Positions 1 through 12,685 of a stretch of 64,000 bases of DNA are shown piece by piece; positions within the stretch are counted from its first letter, which is position 1; each line of letters opens with the position of its first letter. The position numbers and the translations under genes are program-made. Source of the stretch: Amoeboaphelidium protococcarum (lineage: Eukaryota > Aphelidiomycota > Aphelidea); the NCBI GenBank assembly GCA_023515745.1, contig JALECJ010000022.1, positions 62,001 through 126,000 of the forward strand. The letters run 5' to 3'. The notes beneath the pieces are model-generated. The model saw nothing but the letters and a program-made list of their open reading frames with translations, was not told the DNA's origin and did not search any database.

Positions 1-223
1 GAATCGACAAGATTGCTACAATCAATAAAAACATATAGAGGTAGACTCAGCGAATGAAAGCCTGTAAGTAATAAGAATGTTTAAAGAATGACGCGTCGAT
101 AATCTTGGTTTAGGTGATATTACACATAGTATTTCCAAGCGATAGAAGAAGCCGAGTTGCAATAAAATAACATTTATTTAATCAAATATGCAAACAGAAT
201 AGAACATGCCGTCCTTATTTCCA
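1..223. other. 3' flank of the kinase gene, no gene recognised
   Basis: No reading frame here resembles a known protein. It lies downstream of the minus-strand kinase gene and holds an ACGCGT hexamer at 91-96 and a donor-like GTAAGTAA near 65, so the edge of a neighbouring gene cannot be excluded. Confidence 0.4.
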
Positions 224-2308
224 TCAAAGCAAGATATAATCTTCCACTTCATCTTCCTAGCCTTCATAGACAAATTGCATCATGGGATCGTGATCATCGT
301 AGGAGTGACCGAATTACTAATGTTACTGTTATACCTAGCCACCTTGGCCACCCTTACCGCCTTGATGATGAGTGTACGTGTTGAGAATGTTGGACGCGAT
401 ACCAAATCCACCAGCCACAGCCTTGCCCATCCAAGAGAGAGAATCTAGAACAAGACTTTAACGGCGCTGTGGCGACTGAGATGGAGTTACTAAACTTGGC
501 CGACGTGAGGATGGGTGGCGAGATATTGGTTGTCGCGGAGATTCTGCAACTTGCATCTGACTAAAGTCTTCGCCCAATTTAGAATCTTCACTTATGGTGG
601 GCACTAAAGGCGATAGACCATTAAGACTTCCTTTTGAAGAGAATCGTCGTCTACGCTACGGCATTTGCTAATGACACTATTTATCATCCATATCCATTGC
701 AAAGGGAAAGCCATCATTCAAATCACCATTATTAGAGCTATTGCCCGTCGACTTGTCTTCATACTATTATTACTACTTGTCGACAGGATCCTATCTTTTC
801 AACTCAGACATCTACGTTATTGTTGTTGCTTGAGATACATATCTACCAGATGTAGGAGTAGTAATGCGCGAAGTTGGAGTGTAAGAGTATACGGCATTAG
901 GTGATAGTTTACTGAGCTGGTTTGACGACACGGCATGAACAGCATAACCAGATCTGTAGGATAAACTCTTCGGCTTGGTAAATGATGCCAACTGATTTTC
1001 ACGGTCCTGTTCAATGTTAATGAATGCATTCAGTAGGGATGGTAGACCATTTACCTCTGAATGCTAGAATAAATCTTGAAATGATATTCTGTCTGACGGA
1101 TTTTACTTGAGGAGATTTTTAATCAAAGACAGAAGCGACTCTGGAGGACATCTGAAATCAAATTCTATACTGTCAGGCTGCAGTTGAAACTACGATCTAC
1201 TTTGAGGAATTTGGATAGGCAGAGACATGGATGAAGCATCAAGATCCAACTGGGAAGCAGATTATGCAACGCGCTTTTTCCTGATTGATGAGGCACTTTT
1301 AGGAAAGGGAATGTTATCATCGCATTACTTAATCATCATTGACAACTACTTTGGACTTTTAGCTCCATGAAACGGCACTCGACCAAAGATCATCTCATAA
1401 ATCACAGTACCCGCACTCCATAAATCTACACGACTATCATAGCCGGTTCTTTCACGATATGAAGTCTACTACTTATCGCCACTGTCAATGTTGATGTTAA
1501 GAATTTCCGGACTCATATACAGAGGACTGCCACACTGCGTCCGCATACGATGACCAGTGGGCACAATCCTGGCAAATCCAAAATCTGCCATTTTCACTTG
1601 AGGCAAATGGTAACGCGTCACATGATCAATTTCTCCATCTGAAACAAAGCCGCGCGCGATCATTTGACTCAGCGCCACACACAGGTTGGCCATCGTCTCG
1701 TGACTTTTCTGAAACACACAATTAGAGCCGTTTGGACACTGCGCCGGCGTTTGTAGAAGCACATTGTGGGGCTTAATATCTCGATGAACGATATCCAGAG
1801 AGTGCAGAATCTTGAGAGCATTCACTATTCCATGTGTGAAGTGGTATACCTGTATCATGTCCAAACCTCGTCGTTAATTTTACGCGTCACCATATACTCT
1901 CTATCGTTTCAAATACTAATGCAAATCACCAATATCGCAATATTCAATATATAGCCTGATTTCATCGTCAAATTCATCCACATTGAGCAGTGACAGGATG
2001 TTTCGAGTGCCACCATCAGATGAAGCAACAAGTCGTAGAATTTTAATTTCTGACCGCAGACTCTTCAATAAATCAGGAGTGACATCCTTCTTGATGATGG
2101 ACTTTACGGCAATTTTGCTACTGGGCCTAGAATCACCGTTTGAATGTGTGCATTGATAGCCATCTCCACCTCCAGTGTTGAATAATCTTCTGCCAAGGTA
2201 AACCGTAGCAAACGATCCCTTTCCAATAATCTAATCCGAGGTTTCATAGACTGATGATTATCCACCATCTTGAGATGTATTATATTTGTAATTTCGACTT
2301 TCTGACAT
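224..2308 (-). CDS. ATG1/ULK-like serine/threonine protein kinase
   Basis: One uninterrupted frame of 694 codons when TAA/TAG are read as Gln, from ATG at 2308 to TGA at 224-226. The kinase domain is N-terminal: glycine loop [12 protein letters not shown] near residues 28-39, lysine motif IAVKSI, catalytic HRDIKPHN near 175-182, DFGFAR near 242, then [10 protein letters not shown] and VDLWSAG. DFGFAR followed by [10 protein letters not shown] is typical of Atg1/ULK kinases, which start autophagy by phosphorylating Atg13 and Atg9. About 40 extra residues lie between the catalytic loop and DFG, longer than usual. The C-terminus is rich in Q, G and H and ends acidic. ULK membership is inferred from motifs; ULK3 or a related kinase is possible. 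Confidence 0.8.
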
Positions 2309-2746
2309 GATAAATATTTCTTCTGTCAGTGTAATGATTATCACTTTGATGATGATAATGAAAGATTAAACAAGGACGAATTGGAGCGGCTGTCGTTGAA
2401 TTTCACAGATCACTTGATTAGAGAGAGAGCGAGATAAGCGCGAAGGAGCCAATCGATTTGAGCGCACGCGATTGGCTGAGCTTGTTTCTTGCCTCTCACA
2501 AAGATTCAGTTTGATCGGCTCTCTATTTGGTCGTTTCTGGTGCTCACATGAGTTTTGAGGTTGCATAATTTTATCTTCCGACCATGGTTCATCTGAATTT
2601 GTATAGTTGACACGATTATGAAGTTTGTTAAATTCCCGCAATTAAACGCGCCCGCATTAGCGATTAAAGTGATTACCGTTTTTACTTTCCTCTCATCTGT
2701 GACAGTTTGCATTCGATTATTTTCACTCACTAAAACTTTGTGGGAA
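2309..2746. promoter_or_regulatory. Divergent intergenic promoter region
   Basis: This 438-bp gap separates the divergent starts of the ATG1-like kinase and aprataxin genes and must hold both promoters. Short frames exist on both strands but none matches a family. I see no strong operator-like repeat. Confidence 0.5.
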
Positions 2747-3322
2747 ATGTCATTTTATAGATCCTTGTCTGATTATTTGAAACCGAATCCGTAAATTTAG
2801 CCGTTGCACAGAAGAGGACAATGTGTGGTGGTTCAAGATCTGTATCCCAAAGGCAAGCATCATTATCTTGTCATGCACCAGCAGTTGAGATTGATGTCAG
2901 TTTATGATTGTCAGCCGGAGCATTTAAATGATCTCAATGAGGTTCTGATGTGTGCTCAAGAGTACCTGGAAATGATTAAAGTGCGGAGAGATCAAGTCTG
3001 GCTGGGATTTCACGCGATACCTTCCATGACTCCTCTGCATTTGCATATAATATCTAAAGACATGCTGGGCAGTTGCTTGAAAACTAAAGCACATTACAAT
3101 TCTTTTGTCACTGAATTTCTGGTCCCACTGGATCTGGTCATAAATTGTCTCAAAGAAGATGGATCAAAATTCTGCGTATCTAGGCGATTAAAAAGTAAAA
3201 TCCATTACGATTCTCTGCTGAAACTCGACTTAAAATGTCACTTGTGTGGACTCGAGATGAAAAATATGCCCACTTTAAAGAGTCATCTTCAATCTCATGC
3301 CGCTCCATAGCATTAACTATGA
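2747..3322 (+). CDS. APTX: Aprataxin-like HIT-family DNA repair hydrolase
   Basis: 191 residues, intronless. ATG at 2747 is used because in-frame TAA and TAG codons upstream of the longer core are Gln. The HIT histidine triad reads HLHIIS near residues 103-108, in the context GFHAIPSMTPLHLHIISKD typical of aprataxin. The C-terminus is a zinc finger with CHLC and a HLQSH histidine pair. Aprataxin removes AMP left on DNA 5' ends by abortive ligation. This is the core form without the FHA domain, as in fungal Hnt3. The last codons before TGA include TAG and TAA. Confidence 0.9.
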
Positions 3323-3394
3323 TTTAAACTTGATACTAAAAGAACTTTATACTAGAACATTCATAAATCAACTACTTCATCACATGTTACCGTT

Positions 3395-4308
3395 TCAAGC
3401 AGCACCAGTCTTCTCCCCGGTCAATGTATTGATCAACTCTTACAAAGGGGCCAACTCCTACATATTGTACATCATATCGATTAACAAATAGCATCCTCAA
3501 TATCCCGAGTGGTTATAAGCGTACCTTTTTATCAATCAACTGAAATTCCAGCACAAAGAATATAAAGTGCTTGAATGACGTGTTTAGATGCGCTTCCTCG
3601 CCAAGTGACACAATCTTTGGGAAATGCGCATGGTAGATGTGGGCATAGACTCTGAATAACCTCTTGAATATGTTTTGCACAATCGACTTGAAAGTTTTTG
3701 GGAATGGAACACCTACATTAGAATATTATTAACAGTATGATTAAACAGTTGCAGATACAGAGAGCGAAAGAATATCAATTACCAATCTTTGAAGGGAAGA
3801 TTCCCTCATCGTCGAGCTAATTTTAAACCCATGTCATCAGGTAATCAACATACTCCGGGGCACTGACTTTAACAGGCTTCTTGAAATTCTGACCGTCAGA
3901 CCAGTGATACTCGTACTTGGGTCCGGCAGACATTACAGCGCAGTCAGTATTGGTGCAAAACTCTGTAATAGTTCCATAGAGCATATTGATCTGATTAAAG
4001 AAGTCAACCGCTACATATATATAATAGATACGTCAATTGATCAAAGGTCAGCGGATATCATATAGATAAAAGCTTACTATTCACGGCGAGCCATTCATTC
4101 AAATCTTCTCCTTCAGGCAGAGTGACAGCAAGACGCAGATTACCACTACCAAGAGTAGCTTCTGCATATTTCTTCAGCTGATACTGCTTAGTACCCTCCG
4201 GAATATTCTTCTTTGGCTTGAATGTCTTGTTCTTATTTCTACAAGTATATTGTTATTGAAATCAATTCAGTAATTGTAACTAAAATCTTACAATCCAAAG
4301 AAGCTCAT
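3395..4308 (-). CDS. MOB1: MOB1-like kinase activator
   Basis: 218 residues in five exons (4292-4308, 4078-4238, 3783-4010, 3525-3712, 3395-3457); the four introns are 53-70 nt and end in TGTAG. The protein starts MSFFGL and follows MOB1 closely: [64 protein letters not shown], then the HIYHAHF and LAPLQELI motifs. It activates NDR/LATS kinases in mitotic exit and septation pathways. In-frame TAA and TAG fall on glutamines conserved in animal MOB1, which makes this gene one of the best proofs of the code. Confidence 0.95.
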
Positions 4309-4579
4309 ATTAAATTATCAGCTATAGTGTGAAAGTAATGCAATGGATGAGATTGATTATATTAAAAGACAGAGCAGATGAAAGCTGAAACAGGAATTGA
4401 TAGCAGAATTTGAACTGTGAAGAAACAATGGCCGTTGTTACGCTCACTTTGTGTTATGGTCACACAATCAAGCAGCAGTTAATTACGAGCTATTTATATC
4501 AACTCATCATCACATTAAAGCTAAGCCAAAAGCCAGCTGATTAGTACTTTACGGAGTCAGAATTCAATAAGAAATATAT

Positions 4580-4977
4580 TCATACAAATTTCTCTTAGGC
4601 AGCCTTATCAATTATAAAATCGGAAGCATCCAATTACCTCTCATGTGCCTACTACTCCTTCTGAGCTTCTCTCTCCCTCTCAATCTCGTCGTCAGACTCA
4701 TCGATGGCGTTGAAATCCTCTTAAATAGACGGCGCTTCTTCATCTTGAGTTTGTGTGCGATTCTTCTGCACTATTTTCCCATCATTGTCGTGTAGGCCAA
4801 TTATTTTATAGCCACGAAGGGGATCCACTGGAGGCTAATCCACATACTTCTTAGTCCACGTCATAACGGTGGCCTTATTAATTTCAGTTTATTACAGATC
4901 CCTACACAGAAAAGAAGTTATAATATTTTTTCATTGTCGAGTGAGATATCTTACCACTACACATACTGAGACGCCAT
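4580..4977 (-). CDS. Small acidic protein of unknown function
   Basis: 114 residues in two exons, 4955-4977 and 4580-4901, with a 53-nt GTAAGA...TGTAG intron. It begins MASQYVQW and has an early basic segment, TWTKKYVDQPPVDPLRGYKI, followed by an acidic, charged tail ending DFIIDKAAQEKFV. The early part faintly recalls the N-terminus of BCL7 chromatin subunits, but this is too weak to name it. The frame stays open upstream of ATG, so another 5' exon is possible. Confidence 0.55.
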
Positions 4978-5761
4978 GATTTCCCTGATATTGCAGTTAA
5001 TTCCTACTGTACGAAGGCACTTGCCCAAAAAAACGGGGCAGTTAGTCTGACGCGCGAAACTTTCAGTTTAGTAGAATACAGCACTATTATTCAAGTGAGC
5101 ACGGATCTCCTTCTTACAAACTAATCAAAGAGACTTGAAGCGTATTCACCATTAAGGTATGTTTGTCAGAAAAGATCATGCTAGTCGTTAAATGTAAGAT
5201 AAGGCCTCAAGATCTTCTTTACAAGGTGCGCGACATGCAGATTCTGTTTAGACTTGCTCTGGCGCTGTAATCAAAATTAGAAAACATTAAATGCGCCACT
5301 TACGGTACATAACTCTTTGAATATGTTAAATTATACCACCCAAGCAATTATAACAATTATAGATTTGGAGTACCTTAGCCTCGGACCAACGTCACTGCAC
5401 GTAGTTGATTGAAGAGCCGTTTGAATGAATCATCGGCCCAAAGAGAGAGGTAAAATCGGCTTATAAGAGCTAAAAACGCCCTAAATTCATTCTAAAAAAC
5501 ATATATACTGCCACATAGCTTCTATATATCCCAATTAATATCTTCCCATAAACTTTCTCGGCGAATTTCCGATTAGTCGTTTATACATTCTAAGGCCTGA
5601 CGTCTGGGCGATCGCCCGAATTGTGACTCGTGACGTCACTTTGATTCGATCTTTTTCCATCATTTATTCCCCGTTCACTCAACGAAATTGAATAATTTTA
5701 TCAACGAAGAGCCGACCACACTTTGACATATTCGATATAATACTGATTTAATAACTATTGA
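4978..5761. other. Intergenic stretch, no gene resolved
   Basis: About 780 bp before the velvet gene. On the minus strand there are intron-like pairs (GTAAGTG...TTACAG, 44 nt; GTAAGAAGG...CTGAAAG, about 60 nt) and short open frames, so a non-coding leader or a very small gene is possible. On the plus strand a short frame starts near 5178. Neither matches a family. GACGCGCGAAA near 5050 resembles an E2F/MBF site. Confidence 0.35.
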
Positions 5762-7357
5762 ATGAAAGGAAAGAGAAAGAATAACAGAAATAGTAATAAT
5801 AGTAAGAGTGAGGATAAAGCCTAGGCTGTGCAGCTGGAGAAGCAAAGTGCTGCGGTGGCCGTGGAGGATAATGAAAAGGCTATTGAATAGGGGCCTCATC
5901 ATCATGGTAGGACGCTTTCTTCACACCCATCACAGGCAAACCAGTAGATGTCAATGTCCAATCTGATGAATCCAAGCAATTCAGATAACTCCGACAATGA
6001 CAAGAATGTATAGCCGACAGTAGCACGCAATACGTCACCTGTCATGACGAATGGAGGCGAAGACATCGTCGCTGAGGGGGCGCGGAGTATACAGCCTCAT
6101 TTGCAGTTATAATAGTAGAATCTGCGGAAAGGTGATGATATTAGCCCTGGTAGTCATTAGTCTGGATTGGAATAGTAATAACAATATAATCTCTCATACT
6201 TTCCCTCTGAACAGGCGTGCACGGATAGCTAGCCGGCAGGAAGTGTACAAGGCGGATATGCAGATACATGGCGCAATGAGGCTATATAGCAGTCTCTGGC
6301 TAAATCGCAGAATTTTGGTATGTCAGCTGGACCATCAATGTTTACCAATCGGCCGAATAACTATGGAGCCAATGATCAGGTGGTGCGATTTGATGATAGA
6401 AGGGATGCCAGTGGATTTTACTACCCAAGTCATGGTACGCGATATGATGTGGTAGACTAAGGAGCTATGAGACATCTGCGGGACGCGCCAAGTAGTCAGA
6501 CAATATTCACCACAGGTCCAGATACTAACAGTAAGACCACCACTAATAGTGATGACATTGTGCATACGACGAGCGATGAGAATCGCAGTGGTAGTGCTGT
6601 AGATATTTCTGGTGGGAGTAATGATTTGGAAGACTCTGTCAGTGATGATACTGTGTCTGCTGATGATCAGAGTGAGACCAAGAGGATATACAGACTGATT
6701 GTCAGGTAGTAACCTGTCCGTGCTCGAGTGTGCGGTTAAGGTGTTAGCGATAGAAGGCCCATTGATCCTCCGCCCATTCTGCAGTTGTAGATACATGATG
6801 AAGATGATCGACCTCTCAAGAGCTAACCTGATGATGTTAATTTTATTGTCGCTCACGCGTCTCTCCTCTCTGATGATGGTAAGCAAGATGTCACCGTGTC
6901 GAATTACGATGGACATCCGATGCGAATGTTAATGGGTACTCTTGTGTCATCGGTATATCTGCTGCATGATCTCGATGGATCACTTGGATACTTTTTCATA
7001 TTCCCCGACTTGTCCATTAGGATTGAAGGTACGTACAGGCTCTGTTTCCGAGTGATGAACTTGGCATTCTCCGAGAATAAGTAAGCTGGTGGTAGTCGCC
7101 CCGTACTTACCAAAGTTATTGCTGAGCCGTTGAAAGCGTACACAGCCAAGCGGTTTCCTGGTATGATTGAGTCATCTGCCTTGATGAGATGTTTTGCGAG
7201 ATAAGGTGTTAAACTGACCATACGAAAAGACAGCGGAAGAAATACAAGGCGGGATGATGCAACTGATATCTCTAGTGAGGATGGAGATGTGGGAGAAGAC
7301 TAGTAATTGGACAAGGTGGATTTGTAAAAGAACGCGGAAAAAGTAATAAAATATTGA
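5762..7357 (+). CDS. Velvet-domain transcriptional regulator
   Basis: 531 residues, intronless. ATG follows an in-frame TGA directly. The first 280 residues are low-complexity, rich in Q, S and N, with many TAG/TAA glutamines. The velvet domain follows: YRLIVRQQPVRARVCG, then RRPIDPPPILQL, VAHASLLSDDG, GTLVSSVYLLHDLDG, GYFFIFPDLSIR, EGTYRLCFRVMNL, and the end motifs KRFPGMIESSALMRCFA and RQGVKLTIRKD. These are in the order seen in VosA/VelB/VeA proteins, NF-kB-like DNA-binding regulators that link development and secondary metabolism in fungi. The motif after the domain ends in an acidic tail. It is not possible to say which subfamily by eye. Confidence 0.92.
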
Positions 7358-7426
7358 ACTTAGTCGAAAGGAGCAAGTTTAATGATAACAATGCTGACAA
7401 TAAAACTATTTTTCTCATCTCAATAA

Positions 7427-9436
7427 TCAATGAATTTTCATAACTAGACTAAATTTCACCTCATTTGCATTGTGCGTGATATCACTTGGCGTGACAACGT
7501 GATCAACGGAGCGATATCCCCACGACTAAGTCTCTGCAAACTGGTTAACTTTACTCTCAAAGACTGGCTCAAACGATTTCACCTTTGGATTAAACACGGA
7601 GAAAGAGGCAGTGACTTGCTCACTATTGTCGTGATAATAAGACACTGAAGGATCAATCTTGGTATCAGTCAGAGGGTCAATAATCACATCCTTCATCGAT
7701 CTCGGAAGACTTTCATGACTGATATCAACATTGGCATCATCTTGCGCGGCCTTGGTAATATTGTAACCTTCGGAGCGTCTCAAGAAAATTCCCCACTTCT
7801 CTTCGCCACTCTACGGTTGGGTATAAGATTCCATTCCAGCATTACCTGGGTCTTCAACAACCTCCTCCGCTGGAAATCGTTGTAAGAAACAAGACCACCA
7901 GCTGCCAGCAAAGAAGAATACATTAGAATAACATCTCTGCTTAGCTCTGAGTTCCTAAAACGATGGAAATGATACTCCGACGCGTAAAGGCACATCGAGC
8001 TGAGACGCTCCATTGGTAGCTGGTACATTCTTCTTCACCTTGCCGCCTTCAATGTAAGCTCGGAATTGGGTAGATTGCCACAGCGAAGACATAAGAACAC
8101 TATCATCTACCAAACCTTCAGATTTCACCTGATGCAACTATTCAAAAGTCATGTGAGAGTAAATGATTGCATTCTTAAATATTTTGCCATAGAGTTCTTC
8201 ATCTTGTACATTTCTAATTTTAGTGGCTTTGAGGGCAGTCAATTTGCGCAATGACACCACAGACTTCACAAACTCATAACGCGCAAACTCTGTTGGGCAC
8301 CAGAACGCGTCAGCCTCCAAAATTCTCTCAAGCCACGACGGCGGAAGCTCAACAAAAACAGCTTCAAGATGATGATATCCATTGGCGCACAAGGTATTCA
8401 ATACAGACTCTTCCAAAGCTCCGGTCACTGAATCGCCATAATCGCAATCTTCAACAAGTCTGACCAAGTTCAAAATCATTTGACATTACGGATCGTCAGA
8501 GGATAGACTCTCTTTTGTGGTAGACAATTGAACCAGAATACTCTAGATTGTATCCAGACAGAAGTCAGTCAACTGTCTCAGCCCAAAATAAAGTGACGCG
8601 CTCAGGACAGCAATACAATTACCTGCATAAATAGAGAAATTCTCCTATTTCTAAAGTGGATCAAAAACCAGCTATTTACCATATAAAAAAGCCAAACAGA
8701 TATTCACTGACTCTGCCGTGACGTTAATATCAGTGACTGCTATTTCATAACTGCGTTAATCACTATGATCAAATACCTTTTTGAAGAATTGGCAGCGATT
8801 AAGGATAAACTTGTGCAAACGATACACTTTACCCAGAAGCTCGATACTAACATCAGACTGGTGACCGCATAAAAAGCCAACATCAAAGAGATAACTGTCA
8901 AAAGTCTACAAAGTCTGACTACTCTCATACGCCTTAGATGAAATGTATTCTGGAATAAATCGCTACTGAGTCTACTGAGTCCCAATCACAGATGCAGACT
9001 GTAGACCATCAACTGCGTCCTTGATAGGAGGTACAGACGGTAAATCTTTATCTGGTGATACAGGGGGAGTCTACTAGCGCATAGGACTTGGAAAAGACTC
9101 ATCATTGTATGGCTCATATTGACGCGCATATACATCGGAGGTGGAAGTATGAGCGCGATTTCGCATGACTTCAGACGACTGTCCATCCACCACAGATTCG
9201 TAATAGGTATAATCAGACTGAGGATACTCGCGCGCAGAGGCAATTGTACGAGTCCTACCACGAGCAGAGTCTTCATTAACAGCCTTCCTCTCGATCAGTC
9301 TGTAATTGATCTTGTCCAGAATTAGATCACTCTCCTCGCTGGACTGGTGGAGTTTCTTTGAATCTCTCTCCAAATGAGATGTCAAATACGTATCATCTTT
9401 TTTACCGCGTCCCAAAAATCCCCACAATTTACCCAT
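7427..9436 (-). CDS. BTB/POZ-domain protein
   Basis: 650 residues in two exons, 8680-9436 and 7427-8622, with a 57-nt intron. The N-terminal 150 residues are charged and disordered. A BTB domain follows with SDVSIELLGKVYRLHKFIL and FFKKVFD, then a long helical part (LVEDCDY, LPPSWLERIL) and a C-terminal segment with VGVSFPSF and AGSWWSCFLQ. That layout is known from fungal germ-cell-less-like BTB proteins whose last part recognises a partner. BTB proteins often recruit Cullin-3, but nothing here proves that. The start MGKLWGFLGRG is the first ATG of the frame. Confidence 0.75.
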
Positions 9437-9719
9437 GATTATTAATATTTCGGATATATCTGGATAATTACTATAAACTGTTAAAGAATAGACGATGATG
9501 AATATGAAGAAGAATCATTATCATCGGTGCCAAGTGAGGGTAACACAAGCTTTGTGACCCCTGATTTTCAGTTCAGCTTCAATCGGATTGATTTCCTCTT
9601 TGGCGCCACTCTCTCTCTCTTTACCAGCATCAAGCCGTTTCACAGATTCCGCGTGTCTTTGCATAAGAGGCGCGTTTCACCTTCTCTTTCTCATTGATAA
9701 ACTAATAGTTGCGAATAAA

Positions 9720-12618
9720 ATGGCGCTTATTGATACATTGACAAAGTTGAAGGCCAAGTCCAAGTTATCTTAACGTGACAAATCAGACTTGGATGACAAG
9801 TAAGGTTAATAAAATGTTAAAGTTAAAGTTTTATAAACGTGTTTGTAGATTGAATGCGTTCTTATCTGATTACAAAGTACGTGATTCCGTGTGTGTGTGT
9901 CAACAATTTATCGACGTGTCATGTGTAGCCTGATCAATGTTCTGATATTTGCTAATGTCTGTAATCCTGTTACAATAACATCAAATCAGAAGTTTCATAA
10001 TTGGTAGGATTGAATACATGTTTATGCAATTGTTAACTTTGTCTTTTTGTGTAGTTGTCCTCAGAGATAGCGTCTGGAAGTGCGCGTATGTCGTGTTATC
10101 ATTTCGCAACGGTACGTTTTCTGATTTGATCTGAAACGGTTTCAAATTTTGATCGCGTAATATGTAGGCCGTGATCGATGCTGATTGCTTGGACAAGGCT
10201 TAGTTTGGTAAATAATGTCTCAGAGCTTTGTTGAAAGAGTTTTCTCTCAATTCTAGAGATGTCTATGATTATCGTGTGATGGCGCGTCTAGTCATTTCAT
10301 TGATGAGCAAGTGTCCCGAGAACAAGCTGTTGGTTCGTGATGATGTGGCTGTCGTGTCTTCTGGTCTTTCTTTGGCTCAAGACTGGGAGTTGTAATCGTC
10401 TCTTCTGGAAGTTCTGTTTAGAGCTTGTCCAAAGAGTGACAGCTCAAAGTAGTCTTTTATTACCACTCTACTTCAAGGTTGTGGACTGGCTCCTTCTGAA
10501 TTCAAGTTTAATGCCTTGCTGAATGCCTTTGCTAAATTAAACTCTGACAGATTTCACTTGGAATACAAGTAGGTTCTGCTTTTGCTGAATGAAAATGACG
10601 AGTCTTAAGAATCCCAGAAATATCCTCTTGCTCTATCTGGATATGCCTGGAGTTATGGTAGTGGGCGAGGTGATTGTACTGAGGAGACTTGCTCTTCCAT
10701 GTATTTCATCTTTAATCGGGACTGTATGAGTCTAATCATTGAGAAGGATGGCGATGAACGTGTCTTGGAGATTCCGTATCAAACCGTCCTTGGCTGGGAA
10801 GTGATGATGGACACTGCCGATAGTTGTACTTTGTAATTGAGATTGGCGGAGTCTGTGATCTCTTTGGATGGCAATTAAACCAATCTGCCATAAGTCATCT
10901 CGGTGAAACTAGTGCAGAATTAATCCCGACCTCCCAAGAAGTTGATTCATCACGTACTGACATCCAAGAACATTCTGCGTCAAAGAGTCTCAGTAGCCTT
11001 GGGTCACATCAATGCTGGAGGAGATGCTCAAGTAAAAAGTCATAAGACCAGCGTTGTCTCTTAGAGCATATACCTCCCTCCACCTAATGTGGCAAAATCA
11101 GTTGCTACTTCATTTGTCGCAAACTCTGTTGATTCTATCCCTTAGCCTTCGATCTAGCCATCAAAAGAAGAACATTAGTCTGATGAAATCACGTCTTTTC
11201 CTACATAAGACTAGTAAGAAACCAAATACCCTGCATAATCCAAAGATCAAGATCCAATTTGTAAAACTCCAATCAATCACAAAGCTCACAACTAAGATGT
11301 GCACTCTGACAAGAATGACAAGTCGGAGGTATAATAAAAGTAATAGCGGGATGTGAGAGATGAATTTATGCTTCCTAAGACGAAAGAGAACATTCTGGTG
11401 TCAAGAGCTTCCACCGGCAAGTAACGCAAAACTTATCGTAAGAGTCTTAGCGAGAAGAAGGCAAAGAAGTAGTATTAAGACATGCAGCCCACGAAAGTTC
11501 ATTAAGCTGTGGATATGACAACAACTGATCGTAGTGATGACGAGAACGATGTTAAGCCTACCTCGTTGGCGTCTTCGTATCTGTCGCGTTATTCCAAGGG
11601 TAAGTAGAGCTCTCACAAAAGTGCTTTGAGATCTGCTGAAGTTAAGCCAGCTCCTATCGAGAACTAGTTCAAGGCACTCTTGGATAAGCCAGAGCAACAG
11701 AAATCTCTGACATCTCTATCCTCATTGTCTTCAAGTGAACCTGACTCTGAGGTTGCGAATGAAGGTAATCTGATGAGTCCTGATGGAGTTGCAAGCATCT
11801 CGTCTGTGTCATCTGTGAAACCGCACAAGAGCACGAATTCTTACGTGGCAGATGTTACGGATAAGGAGAAAAAGAGGGCTCGTGCTGATGTAGATTCGTC
11901 ATCATATGTTGGAGATTTAGCTACGGCTAAGATTCAGAAGAAGACTGCTAACAAACCAGCTACTCCAAACTATCAACATTCAAAGCTTGAGAGATTTGAT
12001 GCAAATATTGGGCGTGATGATAATGGTCTGCATATGCTGCAAGACATCAACTTTGATTTTATTTCTAAAGTGTCAGAGATGCAATTTCTTCCTCAATCTA
12101 CTCCATTACTTGATGATGTGGGAAAGAATCAGAGATTCTCAGGTAAACTGTAAGCTGCTCCGCTTAATGAGAGTTATGAACTTCACTAGGTACACCACAA
12201 GTCTCATCGCCATTCAATGGTACCTAGTCTGTCAATGGATGATCCTGGATTGAGTGTTGACAGTGATGCTCTATGGCACAAGGACAACATTAATAATAAT
12301 AGCATTGGTGTAAGCAGTGACAAATCTTTGCAGCACGCTGAGAATCAGATTGTGAAGGCTTTTAAGGATTTGAGCAACAACGCTCTGAAGCAAATGAAAG
12401 CGGAATGCACGCAATATCGAGACATCATTGTAAAGTTCCGTGCTAATTAAGCCTTAATATTTAAGAAGAAGGTTGATTCTGTTGCCGCTCAGTCTAACGC
12501 CTCTATTGAGTAGGTATAGATGAAGCACTTGAAGTAGTTGAATGATCCCTACCTACAATTGGTCCGTGATATCAAGCGTATGCATGCGAAGGCGGAGAAG
12601 AACCAGATTTGTAACTGA
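9720..12618 (+). CDS. Putative meiotic axis protein, SYCP2-like
   Basis: 896 residues in five exons: 9720-9799, 9849-9876, 9929-10003, 10055-10111 and 10168-12618, with four short introns. After a small helical N-terminus there is an ARM-like segment (RVMARLVISLMSKCPENK, LLEVLFRACPKS) and then a beta-rich block with FIFNRDCMSLIIEKDG and EIPYQTVLGWEV, which resembles the ARM plus Spt16-like pair of SYCP2. The long middle is Ser/Lys-rich and disordered. The last 90 residues form a coiled coil, as in SYCP2 and Red1, which organise meiotic chromosome axes. Similarity is by pattern only. Confidence 0.5.
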
Positions 12619-12685
12619 GAATAACAAATGGTGAAAACAAGTGATATAACAATGGTTTTTTATAAGTTCATAGACAATGTGATCA

